From Nostoc favosum CHAB5714 (GTDB lineage: Bacteria; Cyanobacteriota; Cyanobacteriia; Cyanobacteriales; Nostocaceae), in assembly GCF_020829495.1 (NCBI RefSeq), contig NZ_JAIVFQ010000002.1, positions 1-64,000 of the forward strand: 64,000 bases of DNA, in the 5' to 3' direction. The notes beneath the pieces were generated by a model. The model was given only the letters and a program-made list of their open reading frames with translations. It was not told the DNA's origin and ran no database searches. Below, piece after piece: positions 23,325 through 32,013 of this stretch (its first letter is position 1; every line of letters starts with the position of its first letter). Position numbers and translations under genes: made by a program.

Positions 23325-24227
23325 CTAACTTGTGCGAATTATAAACTCATTTATCCGATGCCAAACCTTCTCTAATAAATCAGGATCATCGGCATCAAAC
23401 CATTCAATTTGTGGATATGCTCGAAACCAAGTGCGTTGTCGCTTGGCAAATTGTCGGGTATGCAAAATGATTAATTCTTTCGCTTCATCTAAGGAAATAT
23501 CCCCAGCCAAATATTGCTTGATTTCTTGATAGCCCAAAGTATTCAACAAAGACAAATCAGCGCCATATTTTTGACAAAGATACTCCACTTCAGCAACCAA
23601 ACCATTTGCTATCATTTGCTCAGTACGCTGTTGAATCCGAGCAAGCAACTTTTCAACATTGCAATCTAAACCAATCTGCAAAATCGGATAATTGGGTGGA
23701 TTCTCCCCTTGCTGTTCTGAAATTGAATGACCAGTGACATAATATACCTCTAAGGCTCTTAAAGTTCGCACTAAATCATTGCCATGAATCTTTTGTGCTG
23801 CAACGGGGTCAACTTGTTGTAACATTGCATAGAGTTGAGTTTGACCGAGAGATTCAAGTTGCGATCGCAATTCAATCTGTGGTGCAACTCTCGGAATTTT
23901 CATCCCTTGGACAATGGAACGGATATATAAACCAGTGCCACCAACTAGAAACAGTGGTGTAACACCAACAGAAGCAATTAAGGCTTGTGTTTGCTCCTGA
24001 TAGTCTGCTACTGTCATCATGTCTGTTGGATCGCAGATATCTATTAAATAGTGCGGCACCAATTTTTGTTCAGCTACAGTTAGTTTAGCTGTCCCAATAT
24101 CAAACTCACGGTAAACTTGACGAGAATCAGCACTGAGAATTACAGAACCCAACCGCATCGCCAAAGCCAAAGCTAAACCCGATTTCCCCGTTGCCGTCGC
24201 CCCACAAATCACAATTAATTTAGTCAT
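23325..24227 (-). CDS. miaA: tRNA dimethylallyltransferase
   Basis: 300 residues, normal length for MiaA. It transfers a dimethylallyl group to A37 of tRNAs reading UNN codons. Visible motifs are the P-loop GATATGKSGLALAL near residue 8, the substrate loop ILSADSRQVYREFDIGTAKL, VGGTGLYIRSIVQG, and the C-terminal LHTRQFAKRQRTWFR that recognises the anticodon loop. It converges with the Uma2 gene. Its upstream side is a 290-base repeat-rich spacer shared with divergent gyrB. Confidence 0.93.
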   Translation of the reverse strand: MTKLIVICGATATGKSGLALALAMRLGSVILSADSRQVYREFDIGTAKLTVAEQKLVPHYLIDICDPTDMMTVADYQEQTQALIASVGVTPLFLVGGTGLYIRSIVQGMKIPRVAPQIELRSQLESLGQTQLYAMLQQVDPVAAQKIHGNDLVRTLRALEVYYVTGHSISEQQGENPPNYPILQIGLDCNVEKLLARIQQRTEQMIANGLVAEVEYLCQKYGADLSLLNTLGYQEIKQYLAGDISLDEAKELIILHTRQFAKRQRTWFRAYPQIEWFDADDPDLLEKVWHRINEFIIRTS

Positions 24228-24390
24228 TAGTCATTAGTCATTAGTTATTTGTTATGGGGCATTGGGCATTGGGCATTGGGCATTGGGCATTGAGCATTAG
24301 ACAATGATTAATAGTTCTTCTCCCCCTGCCTCCCCTGCTCCCCCTGCTCCCCCTGCTCCCCCTGCTCCCTCTGCCCCTCTTCCACGGTAG
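24228..24390. repeat. Short tandem repeats (TCATTAG, GGGCATT and CCCCTGCTC units)
   Basis: TAGTCATTAGTCATT is followed by about five GGGCATT heptamers and then a run of CCCCTGCTC-type units (about 24326-24370). This is the short-tandem-repeat type typical of heterocystous cyanobacterial spacers. It separates miaA from gyrB. Confidence 0.8.
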
Positions 24391-24522
24391 TGCAACCCCA
24401 GTATAAACTTCTCTAGAAAATGCCCTACAGACGCCAGCAAGGCTTTTGTGTTACAATTTTGGAGTGTTTTTACTTTTATTTGCCTTTCGGCGATTTCAAC
24501 CTCACGCATCAGGAGAGTTTAC

Positions 24523-27500
24523 ATGACGAGCAGTTACAGTGCCGATCAGATTCAAGTTCTGGAAGGTCTGGAAGCCGTCCGCAAAAGACCAGGAATGTAC
24601 ATCGGTACCACTGGGCCGCGAGGACTCCATCATTTAGTTTACGAGGTGGTGGACAATTCAATCGATGAGGCTTTGGCGGGTCATTGCACTCATATAGAGG
24701 TGGATATCAACGCTGATGGTTCAGTGACTGTAACAGATGATGGTCGCGGTATTCCCGTCGATACTCACTCGCGCACCGGAAAATCGGCTTTGGAAACCGT
24801 AATGACGGTACTGCACGCCGGTGGTAAGTTTGGCGGCGGTGGTTACAAAGTTTCTGGAGGATTGCACGGGGTTGGTATTTCTGTTGTTAATGCCCTGTCA
24901 GAGGTTGTAGAAGTTACAGTTTGGCGAGATAAAAAGGTTCATATCCAACGCTATGAACGCGGTATCCCAGTTAGTGAACTGCAAGTCAAGCCTTACAAAG
25001 AAGCTAGAACTGGAACTTCTGTTACTTTTAAGCCAGATACCCAAATATTCACTACTAGCATTGAGTTTGATTACATCACTTTATCAGGTCGCCTACGGGA
25101 ATTGGCGTATCTGAATGCAGGTGTCAAAATTACCTTTACTGACCACCGTCTTGAATTACTAAAAAGCGATACACCGAAAGTAGAATCCTACAATTACAAG
25201 GGTGGTATTAAAGAATATATCGCTTACATGAACCGCGAGAAGCAGCCACTGCATGAAGAAATTATCTATGTGCAGGGGGAACGCAACAATGTACAAGTGG
25301 AAGTCTCATTGCAATGGTGTACTGATGCTTACACAGATAATGTTCTAGGTTTCGCCAACAATATTCGTACAGTAGATGGTGGTACGCACTTAGAAGGGTT
25401 GAAAGCAGTTCTGACTCGGACATTAAATGCGATCGCTCGCAAACGCAATAAAATTAAAGAGAATGAACCTAACCTCAGTGGCGAACACGTCCGCGAAGGT
25501 TTGACTGCGGTAATTTCGGTTAAAGTCCCAGATCCAGAATTTGAAGGACAAACCAAGACCAAACTCGGTAACACTGAAGTTCGAGGGATTGTTGATTCTT
25601 TGGTAGGAGAAGTCCTCACCGAATACCTAGAATTTCATCCTGCTATAGCAGACTCAATTTTAGATAAAGCTATCCAAGCTTTCAAAGCCGCAGAAGCAGC
25701 CCGTCATGCGCGGGAATTAGTTCGGCGCAAATCCGTACTGGAATCTTCGCCATTACCTGGTAAATTGGCAGATTGCAGTTCTCGTGATCCCAGCGAATCT
25801 GAGATATTCATCGTGGAAGGGGATTCAGCCGGTGGGTGTTACATTGGTAGTACGCTAGTAGCATTAGCTGATGGACGTAATCTTAGCCTTGAAGAAATTG
25901 TTACCGAACAGGCGATGGGAAAGGAGCATTTTTGCTACACAATCAGAGAAAGTGGGAATATTGGGATAGAAAGAATCATCAATGCCCGAATGACAAAGGC
26001 CAATGCCGAAGTCATCAAAATTACATTAGATAATGGGGAAACCCTAATCTGTACACCGGATCACCTACATATGTTGCGAGATGGCAGTTATAAGGCAGCA
26101 GAATTACTGACTCCAGAAGACTCGCTCATGCCTCTACATCGTCAGATATCGCAGAAGAATGAAGGGGGAACGGGACTTATTGGCTACGAAATGGTTTGGA
26201 ATCCATTGAATGATAAGTGGATTTACACTCATTTGCTGGCAGATTTTTACAACCTTGAGCATGGTGTCTATAAGTCGTCAGATGGCAGCGATCGCCATCA
26301 TGTTGATTTCAACAAACTCAATAACAACCCGACAAACATCAAGCGGATGTATCGTGAAGTACACTTAAATCTGCATCGCCAACACCTGAAAAAAACATTA
26401 CATCGACCAGATGTAATTGAAAAGAGCCGCCAAATTCATCAGAGTCAGGAATTTCGGGCCAAGATGAGCCAAAGAATGCAGCAGCCCCAAACGCGACAGA
26501 TTTTGTCACAACAGGCTAAGATGCAATGGGCTTCGACAGCTTACAAAGCCTATATGACTGGCAAATGGCGCGAGTTTTATGACAATAACGAAACTTATCG
26601 TCAGCAAAACCGCGAACATCTCAATCAAGCACAGCAAAACTATTGGAATGACGAAACCAATTGTTTAGCTCAAGCTCAAAGAGTTAGCAATTATTTTGCT
26701 AATAACCCAGAGGCGCGTGAAACTCACTCACTTATAGCCAAGCAACAATGGCAAGATGAGGCTTTGTTGGCATGGCGGCGAGAAAAAACACAGGAACAAT
26801 GGACGCCTGAATTCCGTACCAAACGCCACGCTGCTTTACAGCGAACCTACTATCGCAAAACTATTGCTGCTCTCAAGCAAATCGAAATTGAACAAGGTGC
26901 GCTTGAATTAGATGCTTATCAAGCTTACCGTCTACAGACACGAGACAAGTCTCTGTTAAAGTTCGATACGTTCTGTAAGCGCTACTTTGAAGATAATCAA
27001 GCTCTTGCTTGTGAAGCAGTTGCTAACTATAATCATCGCGTTGTTTCTATAGAACGCTTAGAAGAAAAGGTAGACGTTTACGACATTGAAGTTCCTCATA
27101 CCCACAACTTTGCTTTGGCAAGTGGTGTATTTGTCCATAACAGTGCAAAACAAGGACGCGATCGCCGCACTCAAGCTATCTTGCCTCTACGTGGTAAAAT
27201 TCTCAACATTGAAAAAACCGACGACGCCAAAATCTATAAAAATAACGAAGTTCAAGCGTTAATTACAGCACTCGGTTTAGGTGTCAAAGGTGATGAATTC
27301 GATTCCACCCAATTGCGTTATCACCGCATAGTCATTATGACGGATGCTGACGTAGATGGGGCGCACATTCGGACTTTGTTGTTAACATTCTTCTATCGAT
27401 ATCAACGAGCGCTCATCGAACAAGGCTTTATTTATATTGCTTGTCCCCCACTCTATAAAGTAGAACGGGGACGTAATCATGAGTACTGCTATAGCGATCG

Positions 27501-27765
27501 CGAAAAAAATCAAGCGATCGCCAAATTCCCTGCTAACGCCAACTATACCATCCAACGATTCAAAGGTTTGGGTGAAATGATGCCACAACAACTCTGGGAC
27601 ACCACAATGAACCCAGAAACCCGCAAAATGAAGCAAGTCGAAATTGAGGACGCTGCCGAAGCCGATCGCATCTTCACAATTTTAATGGGCGATCGCGTCG
27701 CCCCCAGACGAGAATTCATCGAAACCTATGGTTCTAAACTCAACTTTACCGATTTAGATATCTAA
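24523..27765 (+). CDS. gyrB: DNA gyrase subunit B with an in-frame intein
   Basis: 1080 residues from the ATG at 24523, chosen because AGGAGAG lies just upstream and the protein then starts MTSSYSADQIQVLEGLEAVR, as in other GyrB proteins. Removing the intein (25837-27141) leaves 645 residues, normal for GyrB. Landmarks are GHKL ATPase (DDGRGIPVD, GGKFGGGGYKVSGGLHGVG), transducer, TOPRIM acidic motif EGDSAGG, and the MTDADVDGAHIRTLLLTFFY catalytic metal site. Gyrase introduces negative supercoils together with GyrA. The gene has a strong terminator and stands alone. The intein must splice out for activity, because it interrupts the TOPRIM domain. Confidence 0.96.
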   Translation: MTSSYSADQIQVLEGLEAVRKRPGMYIGTTGPRGLHHLVYEVVDNSIDEALAGHCTHIEVDINADGSVTVTDDGRGIPVDTHSRTGKSALETVMTVLHAGGKFGGGGYKVSGGLHGVGISVVNALSEVVEVTVWRDKKVHIQRYERGIPVSELQVKPYKEARTGTSVTFKPDTQIFTTSIEFDYITLSGRLRELAYLNAGVKITFTDHRLELLKSDTPKVESYNYKGGIKEYIAYMNREKQPLHEEIIYVQGERNNVQVEVSLQWCTDAYTDNVLGFANNIRTVDGGTHLEGLKAVLTRTLNAIARKRNKIKENEPNLSGEHVREGLTAVISVKVPDPEFEGQTKTKLGNTEVRGIVDSLVGEVLTEYLEFHPAIADSILDKAIQAFKAAEAARHARELVRRKSVLESSPLPGKLADCSSRDPSESEIFIVEGDSAGGCYIGSTLVALADGRNLSLEEIVTEQAMGKEHFCYTIRESGNIGIERIINARMTKANAEVIKITLDNGETLICTPDHLHMLRDGSYKAAELLTPEDSLMPLHRQISQKNEGGTGLIGYEMVWNPLNDKWIYTHLLADFYNLEHGVYKSSDGSDRHHVDFNKLNNNPTNIKRMYREVHLNLHRQHLKKTLHRPDVIEKSRQIHQSQEFRAKMSQRMQQPQTRQILSQQAKMQWASTAYKAYMTGKWREFYDNNETYRQQNREHLNQAQQNYWNDETNCLAQAQRVSNYFANNPEARETHSLIAKQQWQDEALLAWRREKTQEQWTPEFRTKRHAALQRTYYRKTIAALKQIEIEQGALELDAYQAYRLQTRDKSLLKFDTFCKRYFEDNQALACEAVANYNHRVVSIERLEEKVDVYDIEVPHTHNFALASGVFVHNSAKQGRDRRTQAILPLRGKILNIEKTDDAKIYKNNEVQALITALGLGVKGDEFDSTQLRYHRIVIMTDADVDGAHIRTLLLTFFYRYQRALIEQGFIYIACPPLYKVERGRNHEYCYSDREKNQAIAKFPANANYTIQRFKGLGEMMPQQLWDTTMNPETRKMKQVEIEDAAEADRIFTILMGDRVAPRREFIETYGSKLNFTDLDI
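25837..27141 (+). mobile_element. GyrB intein (435 residues) with HNH-like homing endonuclease
   Basis: It begins at Cys439 (CYIGSTLVALADGR, block A), has block B ICTPDHLHML and ends HTHNFALASGVFVHN, with C-terminal His-Asn and +1 Ser of the C-extein (SAKQGR). The insertion point is SAGG/SAKQ in the TOPRIM domain, the known gyrase intein site. The middle part carries an HNH-like motif (DRHHVDFNKLNNNPTNIK) and a long basic helical region (about residues 180-330 of the intein) consistent with a DNA-binding nuclease. All splicing residues look intact, so it should be active. Confidence 0.93.
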
Positions 27766-27804
27766 TATCAATTCTCTGACACGACTCCAATAATTTGTGA
27801 CATT

Positions 27805-27841
27805 GGTAATGGGTGATACGTTTTCACCCATTACCTTTTTT
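27805..27841 (+). terminator. gyrB terminator
   Basis: GGTAATGGGTGA (27805-27816) pairs with TCACCCATTACC (27824-27835) and is followed by six T. Starts 40 bases after the gyrB stop. Confidence 0.9.
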
Positions 27842-28017
27842 ATATCTAAAAATTGCCATAAAAACTACCTCTTTTGGATGACGACAAACTACGAAACATA
27901 TAAATCTTTTGTATTAATATTTTTCAGACTACAAACTATGTCGTTAGATGAGTGACTATATCCATAAATTCAATAAGTATTGTTAATATCCTATTTAACT
28001 GGATTCTGCACAAAGCT

Positions 28018-28335
28018 ATGAAAGCGAGCAAAGGCATAGTAGAAATATTGTTCAATATTATTGGCATAAGTAGCTTGATTGCTCTGTCTGCCTGCGCTCA
28101 ACCTGTCGAAACTCCTACAGTAACTGTCCCTCCTGTCACCCCAACTCCTACTGCCACCATTGCCACCCAAAATTTAGCAGAACTGGCAAAGTCAGCAGCC
28201 AGTCAGGGACAGTTTCAAACCCTCATCCGAGCAGTGCAAGCCGCAGGCTTAACTGAACAACTTTCTGCACCAGGCCCTTACACAATATTTGCACCTACTG
28301 ACGCCGCTTTCTCTGCTTTACCACGCCAGTCGTAG
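28018..28335 (+). pseudogene. Truncated FAS1 (fasciclin) lipoprotein
   Basis: From ATG 28018 the protein starts with a lipoprotein signal (hydrophobic core IIGISSLIALSAC, lipobox Cys) and a Pro/Thr linker. The first part of a fasciclin domain follows (NLAELAKSAASQGQFQTLIR, then APGPYTIFAPTDAAFSAL). It stops at PRQS, about 40 residues into a domain that normally has about 130 residues, and the next few hundred bases do not continue it in any frame. FAS1 lipoproteins are surface adhesion-type proteins. This copy should not fold, so I call it a decayed 5' remnant. Confidence 0.7.
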
Positions 28336-29606
28336 GTCAGTGCGACATAACTACAAAAATTCTCAATTTTTCACTTAGTCAACAACCATATAATTTGCTT
28401 ATTGTCAATATTTTACAAAAGTTCAATCTTATAGTGTTAGCTAAACTACCAACTTTATGGAAGTTTAGTTAAGATAATACTCTTTGCACTGACTGGCTGA
28501 TTTATTTTGTCTACCAGCTAGAAACACATTTGTTATGCTTTAAGAAAATAACTGAATCTCATCTATCAAACAGCAATTAATAAGTATTTTAAGGATTTCT
28601 CATAATAAGATGACAGAAACTTACCGAAACAAAAGTATTGAAGTTTACAGCATACTTACGTAAATCAAGTTTGTAACCAAATCATCAGGCAATCTTCTGT
28701 CTTTCTCCTTCTTCGAGGTAATGCCTACTGGAAGCGGACACCATCTGGCAGCAAACTTGTTAATATCTTCATGTACTGCCGTAGCGATCGCTATTGTATC
28801 GGATGTATCCAATAAACTTTTGCCTTAAATAAGACTATACTGGCGAGTTCGCAGGACAAATTCTTTTTGTATTGATTAAAATATCCTTGTCTACAATAAG
28901 AAAAGTTTGTCAAGTTTCATAGGGCTGAAATCGCCACAGTGCGCTAACGTGTGAATAAGACCAAATTAGTTAAACCTAAATTGATCTCCTATCAGGTCGA
29001 TTCTGCCACAACCTCAACTCCTCAGTTAAGGTAATTAGTACGCAGAAGGTTAACTGCTTCAAGGCAAACACCATCACCCTTGTTGTATTTACCCAAGGTC
29101 AATACCCGCTTAAGTCTAAGGAATGCGTAATTTGTGAAGGAAATGTAAAAATGGGTAAATTAAGACGAATCGTCTGAGTTAACATAAAATTCACTCTTCC
29201 TAAGTAATGAATGTTGTGTAAAATACATGAAATTCGGCAAAAGCAAACGTACTTACTTTGTAATGTAATAAGAGGGTCACTGCAATTGGGAAAAGTGGAG
29301 AAAAATTTAAGGGTATAACTCCCGTTTTTAATGTCTTTTTGGTAATAGTGGCTAATAATTGCTTTAGAAGTTCATGATTAATACACAAAAAGAGTGCAAT
29401 TTCTGTGAAACAGGCTACAATCGGAAGAGTCTTTCTAGGAAAATCTGCCAACAGTCTGAACTTATTAGTATAGAGTGGCAAATTTTTTGATAAAGACGAG
29501 TCTTTTTTTTGACTAGTTAGTTGAAAGCACTGTGTGATAGCAACACACATAACATTTACTAAGATGAGCAAGTCACTTTTAGTAATCGCTTAAACTAAAG
29601 TAAAAA
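28336..29606. other. 1.27-kb gene-free stretch upstream of sigA
   Basis: I find no credible gene. The open frame at 29200-29571 (minus) lacks protein character and a ribosome binding site. Base composition is AT-rich and non-repetitive, unlike the other large spacers here. It ends in the structured region before sigA, so it probably holds several sigA promoters and possibly a long leader or a small RNA. None can be fixed from sequence alone. Confidence 0.4.
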
Positions 29607-29674
29607 ACCTCCGACCGGAGGTGTAAAACGTCCGAAAATATCTTTGGCAAATCGGCCAAAAAGCTTATTTTCGG
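29607..29674 (+). promoter_or_regulatory. Two hairpins in the sigA leader
   Basis: Hairpin 1 is ACCTCC-GACC-GGAGGT (29607-29622), preceded by an A-run, so it could terminate leftward transcription. Hairpin 2 is nested: CCGAAAATA (29632-29640) pairs with TATTTTCGG (29666-29674), and inside it TTTGGC (29643-29648) pairs with GCCAAA (29655-29660). Both lie 78-145 bases upstream of the sigA ATG. A leader-RNA control role is inferred. Confidence 0.5.
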
Positions 29675-29751
29675 TTGATGAATAGCTCGTTTAAAAGAGC
29701 AGTAAACACATCTTGAGTAATTGATTCTGCAAGGAGCATGAGGAACGCGGC

Positions 29752-30921
29752 ATGAACCAGGCTAACAACGTACTCGAAAGCATATATCAGCCTGACCTAG
29801 AAATAATAAATCAGCCTGAGCTCGAGTTAGAAGAACTCTTAATAGACGATGAAGAGGACTTGCTGATCATCGATGAAGGTGACGAGGAATTTTTAGAGCC
29901 TCAGTCTGATGAGGACGACGCAAAGTCTGGAAAAGCCGCTAAATCGCGTCGTCGGACACAAAGCAAGAAGAAGCACTATACCGAAGATTCAATTCGGCTT
30001 TACTTGCAAGAAATTGGTAGAATTCGGCTGTTGCGGGCAGACGAAGAAATTGAATTGGCGCGGAAAATAGCCGATTTGCTGGAATTAGAGAGGGTGCGCG
30101 AAAGACTCTCAGAACAGTTAGATCGCGATCCTAGAGATAGTGAATGGGCAGAAGCAGTACAATTACCTTTGCCAGCTTTTCGTTATCGCCTCCATGTTGG
30201 TCGCAGGGCGAAAGACAAGATGGTGCAATCTAACCTCCGTCTTGTAGTTTCAATTGCTAAGAAGTACATGAATCGTGGTTTGTCGTTCCAAGACTTAATT
30301 CAGGAAGGCAGTCTCGGTTTGATTCGTGCCGCTGAAAAGTTTGACCACGAAAAAGGTTATAAGTTTTCTACATACGCTACATGGTGGATTCGTCAAGCAA
30401 TTACCCGCGCGATCGCAGATCAATCCCGCACAATTCGCCTTCCAGTTCACCTTTACGAAACCATCTCTCGGATTAAGAAAACTACCAAGTTACTGTCTCA
30501 AGAAATGGGTCGCAAACCCACGGAAGAAGAAATCGCCACTCGCATGGAAATGACCATTGAGAAGTTGCGGTTTATTGCTAAATCCGCCCAGTTACCCATT
30601 TCATTAGAAACACCCATTGGTAAAGAAGAAGATTCTCGATTGGGCGATTTTATTGAATCCGATGGTGAAACGCCAGAAGACCAAGTTTCCAAAAATCTTC
30701 TACGCGAAGACCTTGAAAAAGTCCTCGACAGTCTAAGTCCTCGTGAACGCGATGTTCTCAGACTGCGTTACGGCTTGGATGATGGTCGGATGAAGACTCT
30801 TGAGGAAATCGGACAGATTTTCAACGTCACCCGCGAACGCATTCGTCAAATTGAAGCGAAAGCACTCCGCAAGTTACGCCACCCAAATCGTAACAGCGTT
30901 CTCAAAGAATATATTCGGTAG
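29752..30921 (+). CDS. sigA: Principal (group 1) RNA polymerase sigma factor
   Basis: 389 residues. An acidic N-terminal region ([20 protein letters not shown]) precedes region 1.2 ([20 protein letters not shown]). Region 2 contains [20 protein letters not shown] and the -10-melting [17 protein letters not shown]. Region 3 follows, then region 4 with the helix-turn-helix [20 protein letters not shown] and a KALRKLRHP end. This is the housekeeping sigma of cyanobacteria (SigA/RpoD1). The ATG at 29752 follows an AGGAGCATGAGGAA stretch. The gene has a structured leader and ends at a strong bidirectional terminator. Confidence 0.95.
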   Translation: MNQANNVLESIYQPDLEIINQPELELEELLIDDEEDLLIIDEGDEEFLEPQSDEDDAKSGKAAKSRRRTQSKKKHYTEDSIRLYLQEIGRIRLLRADEEIELARKIADLLELERVRERLSEQLDRDPRDSEWAEAVQLPLPAFRYRLHVGRRAKDKMVQSNLRLVVSIAKKYMNRGLSFQDLIQEGSLGLIRAAEKFDHEKGYKFSTYATWWIRQAITRAIADQSRTIRLPVHLYETISRIKKTTKLLSQEMGRKPTEEEIATRMEMTIEKLRFIAKSAQLPISLETPIGKEEDSRLGDFIESDGETPEDQVSKNLLREDLEKVLDSLSPRERDVLRLRYGLDDGRMKTLEEIGQIFNVTRERIRQIEAKALRKLRHPNRNSVLKEYIR

Positions 30922-31003
30922 TCAATTAGTCATTAGTCATTAGTCATTGGTCATTAGTAAATAAACAAAAAACAAATGACAACTGACTAATGACAAAACA
31001 AAT

Positions 31004-31040
31004 AAAAAACCTGGTAGTGAATTAGCACTCCAGGTTTTTT
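31004..31040. terminator. Bidirectional terminator between sigA and the Hli gene
   Basis: AAAAAACCTGG (31004-31014) and CCAGGTTTTTT (31030-31040) pair around an inner AGTG/CACT stem with one bulged T. A-run before and T-run after make it work for both converging genes. Confidence 0.85.
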
Positions 31041-31075
31041 TATTTATAGGTCATCTTAGATATTAAAACTTAAAC

Positions 31076-31261
31076 TTACAGGATGCCCCAAAAATGTAGA
31101 AAGCCTTGACCAGAAAAAAGCTCAACCAAAACGGCTGCCAAAAAGCCGATCATTGCCAAGCGACCGTTCCAAATTTCTGCTTGTGGGGTAAAGCCCCAAC
31201 GCCAAGCGTTGCGATCTTCAATTACAGGAGTAGTTACTTTTGTTGTAGTTGCATTTGTCAT
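31076..31261 (-). CDS. High-light-inducible protein (Hli/Scp, CAB/ELIP type)
   Basis: 61 residues. The single chlorophyll-binding helix reads [20 protein letters not shown], with the ExxNGRxAMxGF signature whose Glu, Asn and Arg bind and stabilise chlorophyll and the helix pair. The Thr-rich N-terminus faces the cytoplasm. Hli proteins dimerise in the thylakoid membrane, bind chlorophyll and carotenoid, and protect newly made photosystem II and the biosynthesis pathway under light stress. It stands alone, leftward, converging with sigA. Its upstream region is long and AT-rich. Confidence 0.92.
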   Translation of the reverse strand: MTNATTTKVTTPVIEDRNAWRWGFTPQAEIWNGRLAMIGFLAAVLVELFSGQGFLHFWGIL

Positions 31262-31678
31262 GGTTCGGACTCCAAGCTTAATTTTTAAGGTTTATTGCCT
31301 TATGTAAACTAATATAACAAATATTTTTATAAAGGCAACATTTTTTATACTTTTGTTTCCATAGCTTGACATGAACAATAGGAATTAATAGGAGCTAAAA
31401 CATCTATCTTTGGATACAACTATAGGACTTCTACCATTTCACGAAAATCTTGATACATATAGATTTTCCGTAAAGGCGCACAGCTAGCTGTGCATTGGTG
31501 TCAACTTAAGAAGATACAGCCCAAATTTGTTGGGTGTAAGCGTCAATCAGTCGATGGCGCTTACGCCTTGTTTTGACTTTTATTTTCTAAAATTATGGAT
31601 AAAATCATCTCTTTTGTCTGAAAGTCTTGTCTAGCAAGGATTATTGTTGTTTTCTCTATAGAGAGTGATGGAAGAGCG
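31262..31678. other. Intergenic, no gene seen
   Basis: Upstream region of the Hli gene. A GGCGCTTACGCC-like palindromic stretch near 31540-31570 is the only structure noted. No open frame of protein character. Confidence 0.35.
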
Positions 31679-31823
31679 ATGATATGATGTCCGGGTAATT
31701 AAGCATAATAAATACCCGGAACCTCACCCCAGCAAAGCTAAGCTTGAGCTAACCTCCCGAAGAGTGGGGAGGGGTTGAGGATGGGGTTCTTTTATTATGG
31801 GTAATTTGGTGGACATGATATGA
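31679..31823. mobile_element. MITE-like palindromic element (about 145 bp)
   Basis: The ends form an imperfect terminal inverted repeat of about 35 bases: TGTCC, then AATTA and CATAATAAA, then AACC on the left, matched by the complement on the right. An inner CTCCC...GGGGAG stem completes a near-full hairpin. The 9-mer ATGATATGA flanks it on both sides (31679-31687 and 31815-31823), which may be a target duplication or part of the ends. No coding capacity. Confidence 0.6.
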
Positions 31824-31877
31824 ACAGTCGAATTTACGTTTTTTAGCATCTTCGCATAAAGCTATAAAACAAAATTA

Positions 31878-31907
31878 AATACCGCCTAAATCGTTTTAGA
31901 CGGTATT
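31878..31907 (-). terminator. Terminator of the ugd transcript
   Basis: AATACCGcCTAAA (31878-31890) and TTTAGaCGGTATT (31895-31907) form a 12-bp stem with one mismatch. On the minus strand a T-rich TAATTTTGTTTT follows. It lies about 105 bases past the ugd stop. Confidence 0.65.
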
Positions 31908-32013
31908 GTGAATCTTTGGGTTTTTAAGATAGTTAGAGTTAAGAGTTATGGATTATAAGTTGTAGTTGTAAGCAATTCTTATCCATCATTGATCGCTCCT
32001 AACTCCTAAATCT

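Noticed and set aside
29200..29571. Minus-strand frame of 123 codons in the sigA upstream region
   Set aside because: AT-rich random-like sequence, no ribosome binding site, no recognisable domain.
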